DNA from: Gaiella sp038230035
GTDB taxonomy: Bacteria; Actinomycetota; Thermoleophilia; Gaiellales; Gaiellaceae
DNA length: 64,000 nt
Assembly (NCBI GenBank): GCA_038230035.1
Contig: JBBRNX010000006.1
Span: 1-64,000 of the forward strand
Direction: 5' to 3'
In this document: positions 34,260-42,588 of the stretch, piece by piece
Position numbering within the stretch: position 1 is the stretch's first letter
How the letters are laid out: the number at the start of each line of letters is the position of its first letter
Made by a program: the position numbers and the translations under genes
The notes under the pieces: generated by a model
Databases searched by the model: none
The model's input: the letters and a program-made list of their open reading frames with translations, nothing else
What the model was told of the DNA's origin: nothing

Positions 34260-34472
34260 GTGTCATGGCCGAAGCGCAGTGGAGATCGCCTCAAGCCGCT
34301 CGACGAAGCGGCTGCCTACGCTCGCTGTCACGGCGATCGTGACGAGAGCGTGAGGATCGTCCACCTGCCTCCGCGCCGCAAGCGCTACGACGATCTTCTG
34401 GCGACGGGCGAGGAAATCCGCGTTCGGTTCGAAGAGCTCATCGACAGCCGGGAGATCGAGCAGCCGCTCTGA
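34260..34472 (+). CDS. Small conserved-looking basic/acidic protein
   Basis: With the GTG start at 34260 the product is 70 residues. The region LKPLDEAAAYARCHGDRDESVRIVHLPPRRKRYDDLLATGEEIRVRFEELIDSRE is evenly charged and resembles short actinobacterial proteins of unknown function that I recall. An AGGGG sequence ends seven bases before the GTG. A longer frame from 34170 exists, but its first 30 residues are low quality. No motif allows a function. It sits directly upstream of tRNA-Glu and is probably transcribed separately from it, given the TACAAT box between them. Confidence 0.6.
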   Translation: MSWPKRSGDRLKPLDEAAAYARCHGDRDESVRIVHLPPRRKRYDDLLATGEEIRVRFEELIDSREIEQPL

Positions 34473-34517
34473 TCGCTTCTTGGCGGTTGAGCGGACGGTG
34501 TCCGGAACCTCGTTCGC

Positions 34518-34523
34518 TACAAT
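34518..34523 (+). promoter_or_regulatory. Candidate -10 box (TACAAT) of tRNA-Glu
   Basis: TACAAT matches the sigma-70-type -10 consensus at five of six positions and lies 12 bases before the mature tRNA start. No convincing -35 is seen at 16-18 bases upstream, which is common for GC-rich actinobacterial promoters. Confidence 0.4.
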
Positions 34524-34535
34524 CGCCGCTCGCAC

Positions 34536-34608
34536 GGCCCATTCGTCTAGTGGCCTAGGACACCGCCCTCTCACGGCGGCGGCACGGGTTCGAATCCCGT
34601 ATGGGCCT
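34536..34608 (+). tRNA. tRNA-Glu (anticodon CTC)
   Basis: The 73-base sequence folds as a cloverleaf. The acceptor arm pairs GGCCCAT with ATGGGCC. The anticodon stem CCGCC/GGCGG encloses CTCTCAC (anticodon CTC, reading GAG), and the T loop is TTCGAAT. A terminator hairpin begins six bases downstream. The matching synthetase gene gltX is encoded 4 kb away, and MnmA modifies this type of tRNA only when the wobble base is U, so this isoacceptor is not an MnmA substrate. Confidence 0.96.
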
Positions 34609-34613
34609 TCGTG

Positions 34614-34640
34614 AACCGCACGCGAGTGCGGTTTCGGCTT
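34614..34640 (+). terminator. Rho-independent terminator after tRNA-Glu
   Basis: AACCGCAC and GTGCGGTT pair perfectly across a GCGA tetraloop (34614-34633), followed by TCGGCTTT. The Ig-like repeat gene reads toward it from the other side and stops at 34661, so it may act in both directions. Confidence 0.85.
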
Positions 34641-34660
34641 TCAAGGGGCGGCAGGGGTTC

Positions 34661-35776
34661 TTACTTCTTGCTTGCGACCGTCAGTCTGTAGGTCGCCTTC
34701 GCCGAGCCGCCGAGCGCGTCCGTCACCGCGAAGGTGAGACGGAACACGCCGGCCGACCGGGCGGTCCCGCTGAGGACACCGGTCTTGCGGTCGAGTCGCA
34801 TGCCGACCGGGAGCTTGCCGGACGTGACCCTCCAGGTCAGCGGGCCAACACCGCCCGACGATCGGAGCGTCACCCTGAAGGCCTTCCCTTGCATGGCCAT
34901 CGGTAGCTTGGTCGCCTTCAGCGTCAGCTTGCTCTTGACGGCGACGGTCGCGCTGGCAGTCGCGCTCGCGCCGTAGACGTCCTTGGCCACAACCTGAACC
35001 GTGAAGGAACCAGCCCCGGTAGGCGTCCCGCCCAGCGCGCCGCTCGCAGGATCGATCGTGAGCCACGCAGGAGCCCCGACCAGCGACCAGGCGTACGGCC
35101 CGCGGCCGCCGGCAACGGTCACGGTCGCCGGCTTCAGGGCCAGCCCGACCTCGCCAGTGGCAAGCGTCGGCGCAGCTACAGCGAGCGGCGTGACGACATC
35201 GAGAGCGAATGTCTTCGTGTTGCTCCGTGAACCGTCCGCGACCTTGATGTCGATGCTGACCGGCGCAGGCAGCGCGACGGTCGCCGTTCCCGACAGAAGC
35301 CCGCTAGCCGAGAACGTGAACCCTGGCGGAAGCGACCCGCCGGCCAGCGACCAGCTTTGAGTCCCTCCACCAGCAGCGGTGAACTGGACGGAGTACGGCA
35401 CGCCGACGAGAGCAGGCGCAAGCGGTGAGCCTGTCGAAACGATGAGCGCAGGCGCGATCCTGATCGTGAATAGCTCCTGCGACGTGCGGCCGCAATTGTC
35501 CTTGAGCTCCGCCCAGAACGACACGTCTCCGGCGGCGGTCGGGGTGCCCGAGATCAGGCCACCCGGCGTCATCGACAGCCCGGCCGGCAAGGCACACGCA
35601 AGAATCGAGAACGTGTACGGCTTGCACCCACTCACCGCTTGGAACTGGAAGCTGTACGGCGTCCCGACCGTCCCATCCGGAGGATCGACACCTTCCGTGA
35701 AGTCGAGCGCGGCCGCGACCGGCACGGCGACCGCCGCAATCACGAAGACAAGCGCGAGAACACGAGCGATCCGCAT
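34661..35776 (-). CDS. Secreted protein with tandem Ig-like (He_PIG) repeats, copy A
   Basis: The 371-residue protein has a signal peptide (RVLALVFVIAAVAVPVAA) and four beta-sandwich repeats of roughly 85-90 residues. Each repeat has the He_PIG pattern: xVGxPYxxxF near the start, a LPxGL or similar turn, xGxLSGTPTxxG in the middle and xVxVxDxxG at the end. The first repeat contains cysteines (GCKPYTF, LAC and DNCGR) that could form disulfides. There is no sorting signal (LPXTG), S-layer or membrane anchor after the repeats; the C-terminus ends TVASKK. It is likely surface-exposed or released. A strong AGGAGG site precedes the ATG at 35776. It is clearly a paralogue of the next gene. Confidence 0.87.
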   Translation of the reverse strand: MRIARVLALVFVIAAVAVPVAAALDFTEGVDPPDGTVGTPYSFQFQAVSGCKPYTFSILACALPAGLSMTPGGLISGTPTAAGDVSFWAELKDNCGRTSQELFTIRIAPALIVSTGSPLAPALVGVPYSVQFTAAGGGTQSWSLAGGSLPPGFTFSASGLLSGTATVALPAPVSIDIKVADGSRSNTKTFALDVVTPLAVAAPTLATGEVGLALKPATVTVAGGRGPYAWSLVGAPAWLTIDPASGALGGTPTGAGSFTVQVVAKDVYGASATASATVAVKSKLTLKATKLPMAMQGKAFRVTLRSSGGVGPLTWRVTSGKLPVGMRLDRKTGVLSGTARSAGVFRLTFAVTDALGGSAKATYRLTVASKK

Positions 35777-35841
35777 CCAACTCCTCCTTCAGGGCACCTA
35801 GACCGGCTCGAGGGCGTATCCAACCATGTGGGAAACGAACG

Positions 35842-35880
35842 AGGGCCGCCGGTGAGTTTGCTCAACCCGCCGACGGCCCT
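35842..35880 (-). terminator. Terminator hairpin between the two Ig-like genes
   Basis: On the transcribed strand an 11-bp stem (35870-35880 with 35842-35852, one G-T pair) closes a 17-base loop that itself contains a TGAG/CTCA mini-hairpin. It begins 22 bases after the stop of the upstream gene and is followed by CGTTCGTTTC. It should limit read-through into copy A. Confidence 0.75.
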
Positions 35881-35901
35881 GGAGCCCTTCCATCGAAAGA
35901 G

Positions 35902-37044
35902 CTAGACCTTCTTCTTGACCTTCGGCTTCGGCTTCACAAGGAGCGTTAGGGCCTGCTCTGACGTACCGCCAAGCTTGTCGGTGACGGTGACCGTGAGCGG
36001 GAAGGTGCCCGCAGTACGCGGCTTCCCGGAGAGCACACCTGTCTTCGTGTCGAGACGGATGCCGACCGGGAACTTGCCGGCTGTCACTTTCCACTTGATC
36101 GGTTCAGCTCCACCACGGATGCGGACGGTCGCCTGGAAAAGACCCCCGACCTTCGTGATCGGGAGGCGCAGCGTCGTGATCGTCAGCTTCGCCGCGACCG
36201 TGATCGGCACGTCGACGTTCACCTTCGCAGTCGTCGTGTCGCCGAGCGTGAGATGCGCCGTGAACGCGCCTGCGGCGGTCGGCGTACCGGTGATGGCACC
36301 TGTCGCCGGGTCGAGGATCAGCCCCGCGGGGAGACTCACAACTGACCAGACGTACGGCGCCTTACCTCCGGTCGCCGTCGGTGTGATGCCCTTGAAGTCG
36401 ATGCCGACCTCAGACGCCGGCGCGCTGCCCACCGTCGCGGCGAGAGGCGCGAGGACCTCGAGGCTGAGCTGCTTCGTGTCGGCTCGATCAGACGTCGAGT
36501 CTTTGGCTTTGACCACGAAGGTCGCGGGAGGAGCCGCTGTCGTCGGCGTGCCTGAGAGCAAGCCCGTCGAGGAGAGCGTAAGCCCCGCAGGGAGCACGCC
36601 CGAGACCAACGACCACGTGAAGGCGCCGGCGCCATCCGCGGTGAGCTGGAGCGAGTACGGCACACCGACGATGCCCGTAGAGAGGGGCGACGCGGTGGTG
36701 ACCGTGACCTTCGGGATGACCGTGATGTTGAACGGGCGCTGCGCGTGGAAGCCGCAGCTGTCAGCGAGGTCCGCGTAGAAGCCTGTCGTGCCGGGCTGCG
36801 TCGGCGTCCCGTTGAACAGCCCGTTTGTCTGCAGCTGGATTCCCGCCGGGAGCGCACCTGAGCTGACCGTGAACGTGTACGGGGGGCAGCCGCCACGTGC
36901 GGTCTGCTGGAAGTTGTACGGCACACCGACAGTCGCGTCGGGGAGCGTTTGGTTGTAGGGATCGAAGCCGAGCGCCAGTGCGACTGGCACCGCAATGCCC
37001 GCGAGTACGGCGACGACGGTGGCAAACTTGAGAAAACGACGCAT
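35902..37044 (-). CDS. Secreted protein with tandem Ig-like (He_PIG) repeats, copy B
   Basis: The 380-residue protein mirrors copy A: signal peptide (VVAVLAGIAVPVALA), then four He_PIG repeats with TVGVPYNFQQTA, LPAGIQLQTNGLFNGTPTQPG, VGVPYSLQLTA, LSSTGLLSGTPT, ITGTPTAAGAF and VLSGKPRTAGTFPLTVTVTD. Cysteines GCPPYTF and DSCGF sit where copy A has two of its own, so a disulfide in repeat one is probably conserved. The C-terminus is a basic tail (KPKPKVKKKV), perhaps for binding acidic cell-wall polymer. AGGAG lies five bases before the ATG at 37044. Role unknown; such repeats are often adhesins or scaffold segments, and no catalytic domain is attached. Confidence 0.87.
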   Translation of the reverse strand: MRRFLKFATVVAVLAGIAVPVALALGFDPYNQTLPDATVGVPYNFQQTARGGCPPYTFTVSSGALPAGIQLQTNGLFNGTPTQPGTTGFYADLADSCGFHAQRPFNITVIPKVTVTTASPLSTGIVGVPYSLQLTADGAGAFTWSLVSGVLPAGLTLSSTGLLSGTPTTAAPPATFVVKAKDSTSDRADTKQLSLEVLAPLAATVGSAPASEVGIDFKGITPTATGGKAPYVWSVVSLPAGLILDPATGAITGTPTAAGAFTAHLTLGDTTTAKVNVDVPITVAAKLTITTLRLPITKVGGLFQATVRIRGGAEPIKWKVTAGKFPVGIRLDTKTGVLSGKPRTAGTFPLTVTVTDKLGGTSEQALTLLVKPKPKVKKKV

Positions 37045-37183
37045 TCAGACTCCTCTGTCTCCGACGGGCAATGCTTGAGCCCACGTGTCTAGGTCAGGTA
37101 CCCCCAAACGGGGCATGTGCGGGCCGGACGGTAGCAAACCTCGCTCTGTGCAGGCCCCCCTCCGGCCGATCCGTACGGTTTCC

Positions 37184-38677
37184 TTACGCGTCGAGTTCTT
37201 CCTGCAACGGCCGGGTATCGAGCGGTTCGAAGCCAATTCTGGCCGCGATCTCCTCGCTCGAGGGGCGCAGCCCCTCCCGGAAGAGCACCCGCAGGAACTC
37301 GCCAGTCTGACGCGAGCGCCACCACTCCTCGCCGACCTCTCGACGCAGATGCAAGCGGAGCTGGGCGGCGCGCACCCAGGCGCGAAGGTAGTCGGCCGAG
37401 TAGAACCCGGCATCCATGTCGGAGAGGAAGTTCTCGGCCGGGTAGCGGATGCCGGTCGCCTCGGTGAGTGCCCGGGAATACCCGTCGGGCGTGCCGCCGT
37501 CGTCGCTGAACCGATCCCAGAAAGCGAGCTCGTAGCCGAGCTTCGCGGCGTAGCGGCGGAAGAGCAGCGCTTCGAGGAAGGTCGTCGCCTCGGCGTTCTG
37601 CTCGGCCTCGGGCGCAGAGAGCCCGAAGTGCTCGGCGTGCCAGCCCGGCTCGCGCGAGAGCGCCTCGACGATGTACGAGTAGATCTCCGTGAGCGCGTGG
37701 TCGCGGCTGATCGCGCGGAACGTGTAGGACAACGACGGGTCGCAACCGGCGTAGTGCAACGCATGGCCGGCCTCGTGGAGGAACGCGCCGTAGTCGTGCA
37801 GGCCACCCTGAGCCCGGGTGATGAGATGGACGACGCTCGGCGGATCTGAGGCGATCACGCAGGCGCGCGGCGACTTCTGCGGGCGATCGTCGAGGTCGAG
37901 CCGGATGCTCTGCTCGTCCTCGATCGCGAAGCCGATCGCGCGTAACGTCGCCGTGCAGACGGGCACGCAGCGCTCCTTCGTGTACGTGTCCGCGAGCGGA
38001 GACAGACGCCGAAGCCAGCCGACGTGGGCAAACCACGGTCGGTCGTCGCGCTCGGGGCCGAGCAGGCGGTCGAGCCAGCGTTCGCGGAGTGGTTCCCAGG
38101 CAGAGGTCGTCGCCCGGCTCGCTTCCGCAACGGCCGCGTGGATCGCCCGGTGCGACACGCTCTTCACGGCGTCGATCCGCGAAACGGCATCCTCGTCGCC
38201 GGCGAGCTCCGCGTCGAGCTCGGCACGCGCCGTCAGCAGCTCCCGCCGTGTGCCGTTGAACTGCGCCGAGACCGGGATCTGGCGTGCGCCGAGCTGCTCC
38301 CGATCCGCGTAGGCGGGCAGTACGGCGAGCTTCGCCTGCGCGGTTCGTAGCGGGATCTGCTCTCCGTCCCACTCGACCCGAGCGGCAAGCAATGCGTTCT
38401 CGAGCTCGTCCTCGCGCGCGGTCAGCTCGGCATCGACTAGCCCGTCGGCACATGTCAGCCGTAGCCGCTCCAAGCGTTCGCGGTCGTCACCTGTCGCTCC
38501 GTCTGCGGCCGCGCGCAGCGTCTCGAGCTGGGATCGCGAAAAAAGATCCGCGTAGCGCTCGACGATCGCCGCCTGCTCCGAGCTCTCCTTCTCCCCCACG
38601 CGCACCGCGCGTGCTTCTTCAGAGCGGTCGACGACGTACTCGCGAACGCGCGCTTCGAACTCACCGGGCGTCCTCAT
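37184..38677 (-). CDS. HExxH zinc metallopeptidase, M3/M32-like
   Basis: The 497-residue, mostly helical cytoplasmic protein has the zinc motif FLHEAGHALHYAG (His-Glu-x-x-His) at about residue 300, followed about 25 residues later by the DHALTEIYS segment with the third-ligand Glu. The first 270 residues form a helical coil with QIPLRTAQAKLAVLP and WFAHVGWLRRLSPLADTYTKE. Overall form and the C-terminal SADYLRAWVRAAQLRLHLRREVGEEWW resemble oligopeptidases of the M3 (PepF) clan; M32 is an alternative. It has no signal peptide, so it should trim peptides inside the cell. ATG at 38677 overlaps the gltX stop (ATGA), so both are co-translated. Confidence 0.85.
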   Translation of the reverse strand: MRTPGEFEARVREYVVDRSEEARAVRVGEKESSEQAAIVERYADLFSRSQLETLRAAADGATGDDRERLERLRLTCADGLVDAELTAREDELENALLAARVEWDGEQIPLRTAQAKLAVLPAYADREQLGARQIPVSAQFNGTRRELLTARAELDAELAGDEDAVSRIDAVKSVSHRAIHAAVAEASRATTSAWEPLRERWLDRLLGPERDDRPWFAHVGWLRRLSPLADTYTKERCVPVCTATLRAIGFAIEDEQSIRLDLDDRPQKSPRACVIASDPPSVVHLITRAQGGLHDYGAFLHEAGHALHYAGCDPSLSYTFRAISRDHALTEIYSYIVEALSREPGWHAEHFGLSAPEAEQNAEATTFLEALLFRRYAAKLGYELAFWDRFSDDGGTPDGYSRALTEATGIRYPAENFLSDMDAGFYSADYLRAWVRAAQLRLHLRREVGEEWWRSRQTGEFLRVLFREGLRPSSEEIAARIGFEPLDTRPLQEELDA

Positions 38678-39930
38678 GATGCGGTGGCGTGCGCGCGGAT
38701 CCGCGCGAGTGAGGTTTCCTTGCCGAGCAGCTCGAGGCTCTCGTACAGCCCAGGCGAGATCCGCGAGCCGGTAACGGCGACGCGGATCGGCAGGAAGACC
38801 TCTTTCGGCTTGCGTTCAAGGTCGTCGCACAGCGCCTTGAGCGCCGCCTCGATCGCGGGCGCGGCCCAAGGCTCGACGGTGTCGAGGGCGGTCGCGGCGG
38901 CCGCGAGGATCGCCGGATCGAGGAGGCCGAGGTCGGGCTCGACGAAGCCGAAGAGGAAGCCGACCATTCCTGCGAACTCGTCGAAGCGGCCGATCTTCTC
39001 CTGCACGAGCGGGGCAGCCTGACGGACACGCGCCTCGTCCCAGTCGATGCCGTTCTCGCGCAGCCACACGAGCAGCCGGTCGGCGTATCCCTTCGGACTG
39101 AAAGAGCGCAGGTAGCGGCCGTTGAGCCAGTCGAGCTTCGCGTAATCGAAAGTGCCCGGGCTCGCGCTCACCGCTTCGAGAGTGAAGCGCTCGACGATCT
39201 CGGCGACTGTCATCTCTGTGGTCTCGCCGTCGGGCGCCCAGCCGATCAGAGCGAGGAAGTTGACAAGGGCCTCGGGCAGGTAGCCCGCCGCGCGGAACTC
39301 GTCGACGGAAAGCGCGCCGTGGCGCTTCGAGAGCTTCTTGCCGTCATCGCCGAGAAGGCTCCCGAGATGCGCGTAGACCGGCGGCTCGTGGCCGAGCGCG
39401 CGCAGGATCTGGATCTGCTTCGGCGTGTTCGAGATGTGATCCTCGCCGCGGATGACGTGTGTAATCGCGTCGTCCATATCCTCGACCGGCGAGGCGAAGT
39501 TGTAGGTCGCGCGGCCGTCGGAGCGCACGATGACGACGTCCTCTAGCTGCGCGTTCGGCACCTCGATGCGGCCGCGCACCGCGTCGTCCCAGCCCGTCGA
39601 GCCCTCGTCTGGCATGCGGAAGCGGACGGCGCCTTCATCCTCGTAGGCCGCTCCTGCCGAAACGAGCGTTGCGGCGAGTTCCCGGCAGCGCTCCATCACG
39701 TCGAGCTGGAAGGTGACCGGCCCGTCCCAGTCGATGCCGACCCAGGACAGCGAGCGCTGGATCTGGTCGACCGCTTCCGTGACCTCGCGGCTCGTGTCGG
39801 TGTTCTCGATCCGCAGCAGGCACTCCCCCGCGCGGCCACGCGCGAAGAGCCAGTTGAAGAGGAAGGTATGGACGCCCCCGATGTGGAGGAAGCCCGTCGG
39901 GCTTGGGGCCATGCGAACTTTGACCGTCAT
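38674..39930 (-). CDS. gltX: Glutamyl-tRNA synthetase
   Basis: The 418-residue class I enzyme begins VKVRMAPSPTGFLHIGGVHTFLFN, where the usual HIGH reads HIGG. The second signature, KMSKS, appears as KKLSKRHG. Between them are LRIENTDTSREV, the DDAITHVIRGEDHISNTPKQ catalytic block and the domain linking to the anticodon-binding half. The protein is about 50-70 residues shorter than E. coli GltX, mainly in the C-terminal domain. That is within the range of actinobacterial forms and might affect discrimination between tRNA-Glu and tRNA-Gln. ATG at 39930 overlaps the MFS stop. The start is confirmed by the immediate MAPSPTG block. Confidence 0.95.
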   Translation of the reverse strand: MTVKVRMAPSPTGFLHIGGVHTFLFNWLFARGRAGECLLRIENTDTSREVTEAVDQIQRSLSWVGIDWDGPVTFQLDVMERCRELAATLVSAGAAYEDEGAVRFRMPDEGSTGWDDAVRGRIEVPNAQLEDVVIVRSDGRATYNFASPVEDMDDAITHVIRGEDHISNTPKQIQILRALGHEPPVYAHLGSLLGDDGKKLSKRHGALSVDEFRAAGYLPEALVNFLALIGWAPDGETTEMTVAEIVERFTLEAVSASPGTFDYAKLDWLNGRYLRSFSPKGYADRLLVWLRENGIDWDEARVRQAAPLVQEKIGRFDEFAGMVGFLFGFVEPDLGLLDPAILAAAATALDTVEPWAAPAIEAALKALCDDLERKPKEVFLPIRVAVTGSRISPGLYESLELLGKETSLARIRAHATAS

Positions 39931-41159
39931 GCGGCGGCCATGGTAGTCGCGACCTCGCTCCGGCGGATCGCCCAAACAGACGGGATCAGGAGCATCCCGA
40001 GGTTGGCTCCGACGATGACTCCCGCGGCGATGAGCAGCGCGTGGTCGACTCCGGCCGCGAGCGCCACCGGGCCAGCAAGCACCAGGCCAAGCGGGGTCAA
40101 CACGAACGAGCCGAGCGCGTCGTACGAGCTGACCCGCGACTGCGCGTGCTCCGGCACCTCACGTTGGAAGACCGTGAGCCACAGGGCGAGGTGAATCGCG
40201 AGCCCGATACCACCGCAGAACGACGCGAGCGCGACGAGCCAGAGCGGCGCGTCGAAAGCAAGCGCGATGAACTTCAGCGCGAACGGGATGGGAGTCAGCA
40301 TGCAGGCGACGAGTGGTCTCGCGGGGCGATAGCGAATGGCCACGAGTCCGCCGACGATCGCCCCTGCAAAGCCCGCCGCCGTGATTGCCGCCCACGCCAG
40401 TCTGTGGTGTTGCAGCACGGACGGCCCGAGGACACTCCAGAACATGAAGAAGACGTTCCCGATCCCGAACACGAGCACCGTCGACCACAGCCATGTCCGC
40501 GAGGCGAACTCCCGCCAGCCCTCGCGTAGCTCGTGGAAGAACCCCGCCGTGGCTTCGGCCGCACGCTGCGGGATCCGGATCTGCCACAGGACGAGCGCGG
40601 CGACGAAGAACGATGCGGCGTCGATTGCGAGCGCAACTCCAGGGCTGCCAGCGACGACGAGGATGCCGCCGATCGCCGGGCCGACCACGAAGACGACGTT
40701 GCGCGTCAGGCCCTGCAGGGCGTTCGCCTGCTGCAACCGCTCGCTGCTCACCGTCTGCGGGATCAGGCCGACCTGTGACGGGAGCACGAAGCCACCCGCC
40801 GCGCCATAGAGCGCCTGGAGCCCAACAAGCCAAGCGATAGTGGCGCTGCCGGACAGGATGAAAACTGCCGTCGCCGTCTGCGTAGCACCCTGGACGACCG
40901 AAGCGACGACGAGCACGAGGTTCCGCGGCAGCCGATCCCCGACGACACCGCCGAGCAAGACCGTCCCGGTGTTCACCGCCTGGCGTGCGGCGATCACGAT
41001 CCCGAGGTCGGTCGCCGAGTGAGTCAGGTCGAGCACTGCGAACGCGAGCGCGATACCGGCGACAGCGTCACCGAGCGTCGTGATCGTCGTCGCCGTGAAA
41101 AGCAGCCTGAAGTCGCGCTCCTGCAGAGCGCCCAAGCGGTCGCGAAGAGGCAGTCCCAC
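39927..41159 (-). CDS. MFS transporter
   Basis: The 410-residue protein has about 11-12 hydrophobic segments. The start GLPLRDRLGALQERDFRLLFTATTITTLGDAVAGIALAFAV is typical of the MFS_3 (enterobactin-exporter-like) branch. The cytoplasmic loop between helices 2 and 3 reads GGVVGDRLPRN, a variant of the MFS A motif. A QANALQGLTRNVVFVVGPAIGG segment matches helix 5. The likely role is proton-driven export of a drug or small metabolite; no substrate clue exists. It overlaps gltX by four bases, so the transporter leads a gltX-peptidase transcript. Start ATG at 41159. Confidence 0.88.
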   Translation of the reverse strand: MGLPLRDRLGALQERDFRLLFTATTITTLGDAVAGIALAFAVLDLTHSATDLGIVIAARQAVNTGTVLLGGVVGDRLPRNLVLVVASVVQGATQTATAVFILSGSATIAWLVGLQALYGAAGGFVLPSQVGLIPQTVSSERLQQANALQGLTRNVVFVVGPAIGGILVVAGSPGVALAIDAASFFVAALVLWQIRIPQRAAEATAGFFHELREGWREFASRTWLWSTVLVFGIGNVFFMFWSVLGPSVLQHHRLAWAAITAAGFAGAIVGGLVAIRYRPARPLVACMLTPIPFALKFIALAFDAPLWLVALASFCGGIGLAIHLALWLTVFQREVPEHAQSRVSSYDALGSFVLTPLGLVLAGPVALAAGVDHALLIAAGVIVGANLGMLLIPSVWAIRRSEVATTMAAA

Positions 41160-41217
41160 GGCCGGGGTAGCGTACGCCCCGCTGCAACAGGATTCCGACC
41201 GGAAGGGAATGAACCGA

Positions 41218-42075
41218 ATGCTCTTCGGCGCTCATGTGTCGTCCTCCGGTGGGATCTGGAACGCAATCGACCGGGGTGAGGAGATCGGCTGTGACGCGGT
41301 TCAGGTCTTCACGCAGAGCCCGCGGATGTGGCGGCCGACCGCGCACACGGACGAGGCGCTGGCTCGGTTCCGCGAACGACGCGCCGAGGCCGGCATCGGC
41401 GCGGTCGTCTGTCACGCCCTGTACCTCGTCAACCTGGCAAGCCCTGATCCCGAGATCCACGGCAAGTCGGTGGCTGCGATGCGCGCGACGCTCGAAGTCG
41501 CGGCGGCGATCGAAGCCGACGGCGTCATCTTCCACGTCGGCTCACACGTGGGCTCCGGCTTCGAAGCCGGGCTAGAGCGCGTCGTCCCCGCGCTGCGCGA
41601 GCTGCTCGAGTTGACGACGGAGCGAACCTGGCTGCTGATGGAGAACTCCGCCGGGGCGGGCGGCACGATCGGGCGCTCTACCGACGAGCTCGCGGCGATC
41701 TACGACGCGCTCGACCGCCACCCACGGCTCGGGGTCTGCATCGACTCGTGCCACTGGTACGTGTCCGGCGTGGACGTGACAGATCCGACCGTGCTCGACG
41801 CGGCACTCGCCGACCTCGACGGACGGATCGGCCTGGAGCGCGTGCGCGCGCTCCACGTCAACGACTCCGCCGGTGAGCTCGGCTCGAACCGCGACCGGCA
41901 CGCCTCGATCGGCGAGGGACTCCTCGGCGACGGGCTCGGCGTGTTCCTCGCGCAACCGGCGTTCGCCGATCTGCCGGCCATCCTCGAAACCCCGGGGCCG
42001 GACGGGCACGGCCCGGATGCGGATGAGCTACGACGGTTGCGTGCGCTCTATACGCGTGCGACCGCGACGGTTTAG
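41218..42075 (+). CDS. nfo: Endonuclease IV (AP endonuclease, Nfo family)
   Basis: The 285-residue TIM-barrel enzyme cuts the backbone 5' to abasic sites. The zinc-site motifs appear in order: GAHVSSSGGIWNAI, CHALYLVNLASPDPEI, HVGSHVGSG, LLMENSAGAGGTIG (Glu ligand), GVCIDSCHWYVSG (Asp and His), HVNDSAGELGSNRDRHASIGEG and LETPG near the end. The ATG at 41218 follows AAGGGA by nine bases and begins MLFGAH. An ATG three codons earlier is possible but has no proper spacing. It is divergent from the MFS gene across a 58-base gap, and overlaps the Cys-rich gene tail to tail by four bases. Confidence 0.93.
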   Translation: MLFGAHVSSSGGIWNAIDRGEEIGCDAVQVFTQSPRMWRPTAHTDEALARFRERRAEAGIGAVVCHALYLVNLASPDPEIHGKSVAAMRATLEVAAAIEADGVIFHVGSHVGSGFEAGLERVVPALRELLELTTERTWLLMENSAGAGGTIGRSTDELAAIYDALDRHPRLGVCIDSCHWYVSGVDVTDPTVLDAALADLDGRIGLERVRALHVNDSAGELGSNRDRHASIGEGLLGDGLGVFLAQPAFADLPAILETPGPDGHGPDADELRRLRALYTRATATV

Positions 42076-42485
42076 AACTGCGCGAAGATGCGGAAGCTCG
42101 GACGCTCCCGCGGGATCTCGAAGAACTCCGGGTTGCGGCAGCCGATCGAGTCCTCGCGCTGCTCGTAACAGGACGACACCTCGACACGGCACATCGGTAG
42201 CGGCGCCCGCCGCGCCCTGATCCCGCCGAACCCGTCACGCCGCTGCTCGGCGCCGCGCAGCAACTCCAGATCGATCTCGACGGTGAAGACCCTCTGCATG
42301 CAGCCCATGTATGTGTGGCCCCACGCTTCGTAGGCGTAGACGAATGGACAGGCCCGCTCGATACAGGCGCCGGGGTACACGACCTTGTCGCAATGCACCT
42401 CACAGCGGTGGCACTCGACCTCGTCCTGCGGCCGAAGCGGCAGTTGAACGGGCGACCCCTCGAGAGGCTGCGCGAGTTCCGTCAC
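42072..42485 (-). CDS. Cysteine-rich small protein, unrecognised
   Basis: With the GTG start at 42485 the product is 137 residues. It carries a cysteine array CHRCEVHC (C-x2-C-x3-C), then PGACIERACPFV, MGCMQ, PMCRVEVSSCYE and IGCRNPEFFEIP, about ten cysteines in all. The spacing suggests metal (zinc or iron-sulfur) binding. The centre contains an aromatic stretch VYAYEAWGHTYMGC. I recall similar conserved hypothetical proteins in related actinobacteria but no function. The start is uncertain; there is no clear ribosome-binding site, and the frame is open far upstream through the divergent exchanger gene, which is a shadow. Confidence 0.65.
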   Translation of the reverse strand: MTELAQPLEGSPVQLPLRPQDEVECHRCEVHCDKVVYPGACIERACPFVYAYEAWGHTYMGCMQRVFTVEIDLELLRGAEQRRDGFGGIRARRAPLPMCRVEVSSCYEQREDSIGCRNPEFFEIPRERPSFRIFAQF

Positions 42486-42524
42486 ACCGGGATGGTCGCA
42501 GCGCCGACGCAGGCTCCGCAAGAC

Positions 42525-42553
42525 TTGACATTTCAACGCGTGAGGAGTAGTCG
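42525..42553 (+). promoter_or_regulatory. Candidate promoter of the cation exchanger gene
   Basis: A perfect TTGACA (42525-42530) is followed after 17 bases by TAGTCG (42548-42553), a weak -10. Transcription would begin near 42560, about 30 bases before the GTG at 42589. The sequence lies in the 103-base divergent gap and reads toward the exchanger. Confidence 0.4.
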
Positions 42554-42588
42554 CGGGCAGGACGACAGCCGCGTAGGGTTGCGAGACT

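Noticed and set aside
34126..34353. A zinc-finger-like reading (CEACVDSECRNPDSCANCG) in the gap after the lysozyme-like gene
   Set aside because: It occurs in a frame with no start of its own and runs over the tRNA-proximal gene in another frame. It is probably chance in a G-rich, TGT-rich stretch.
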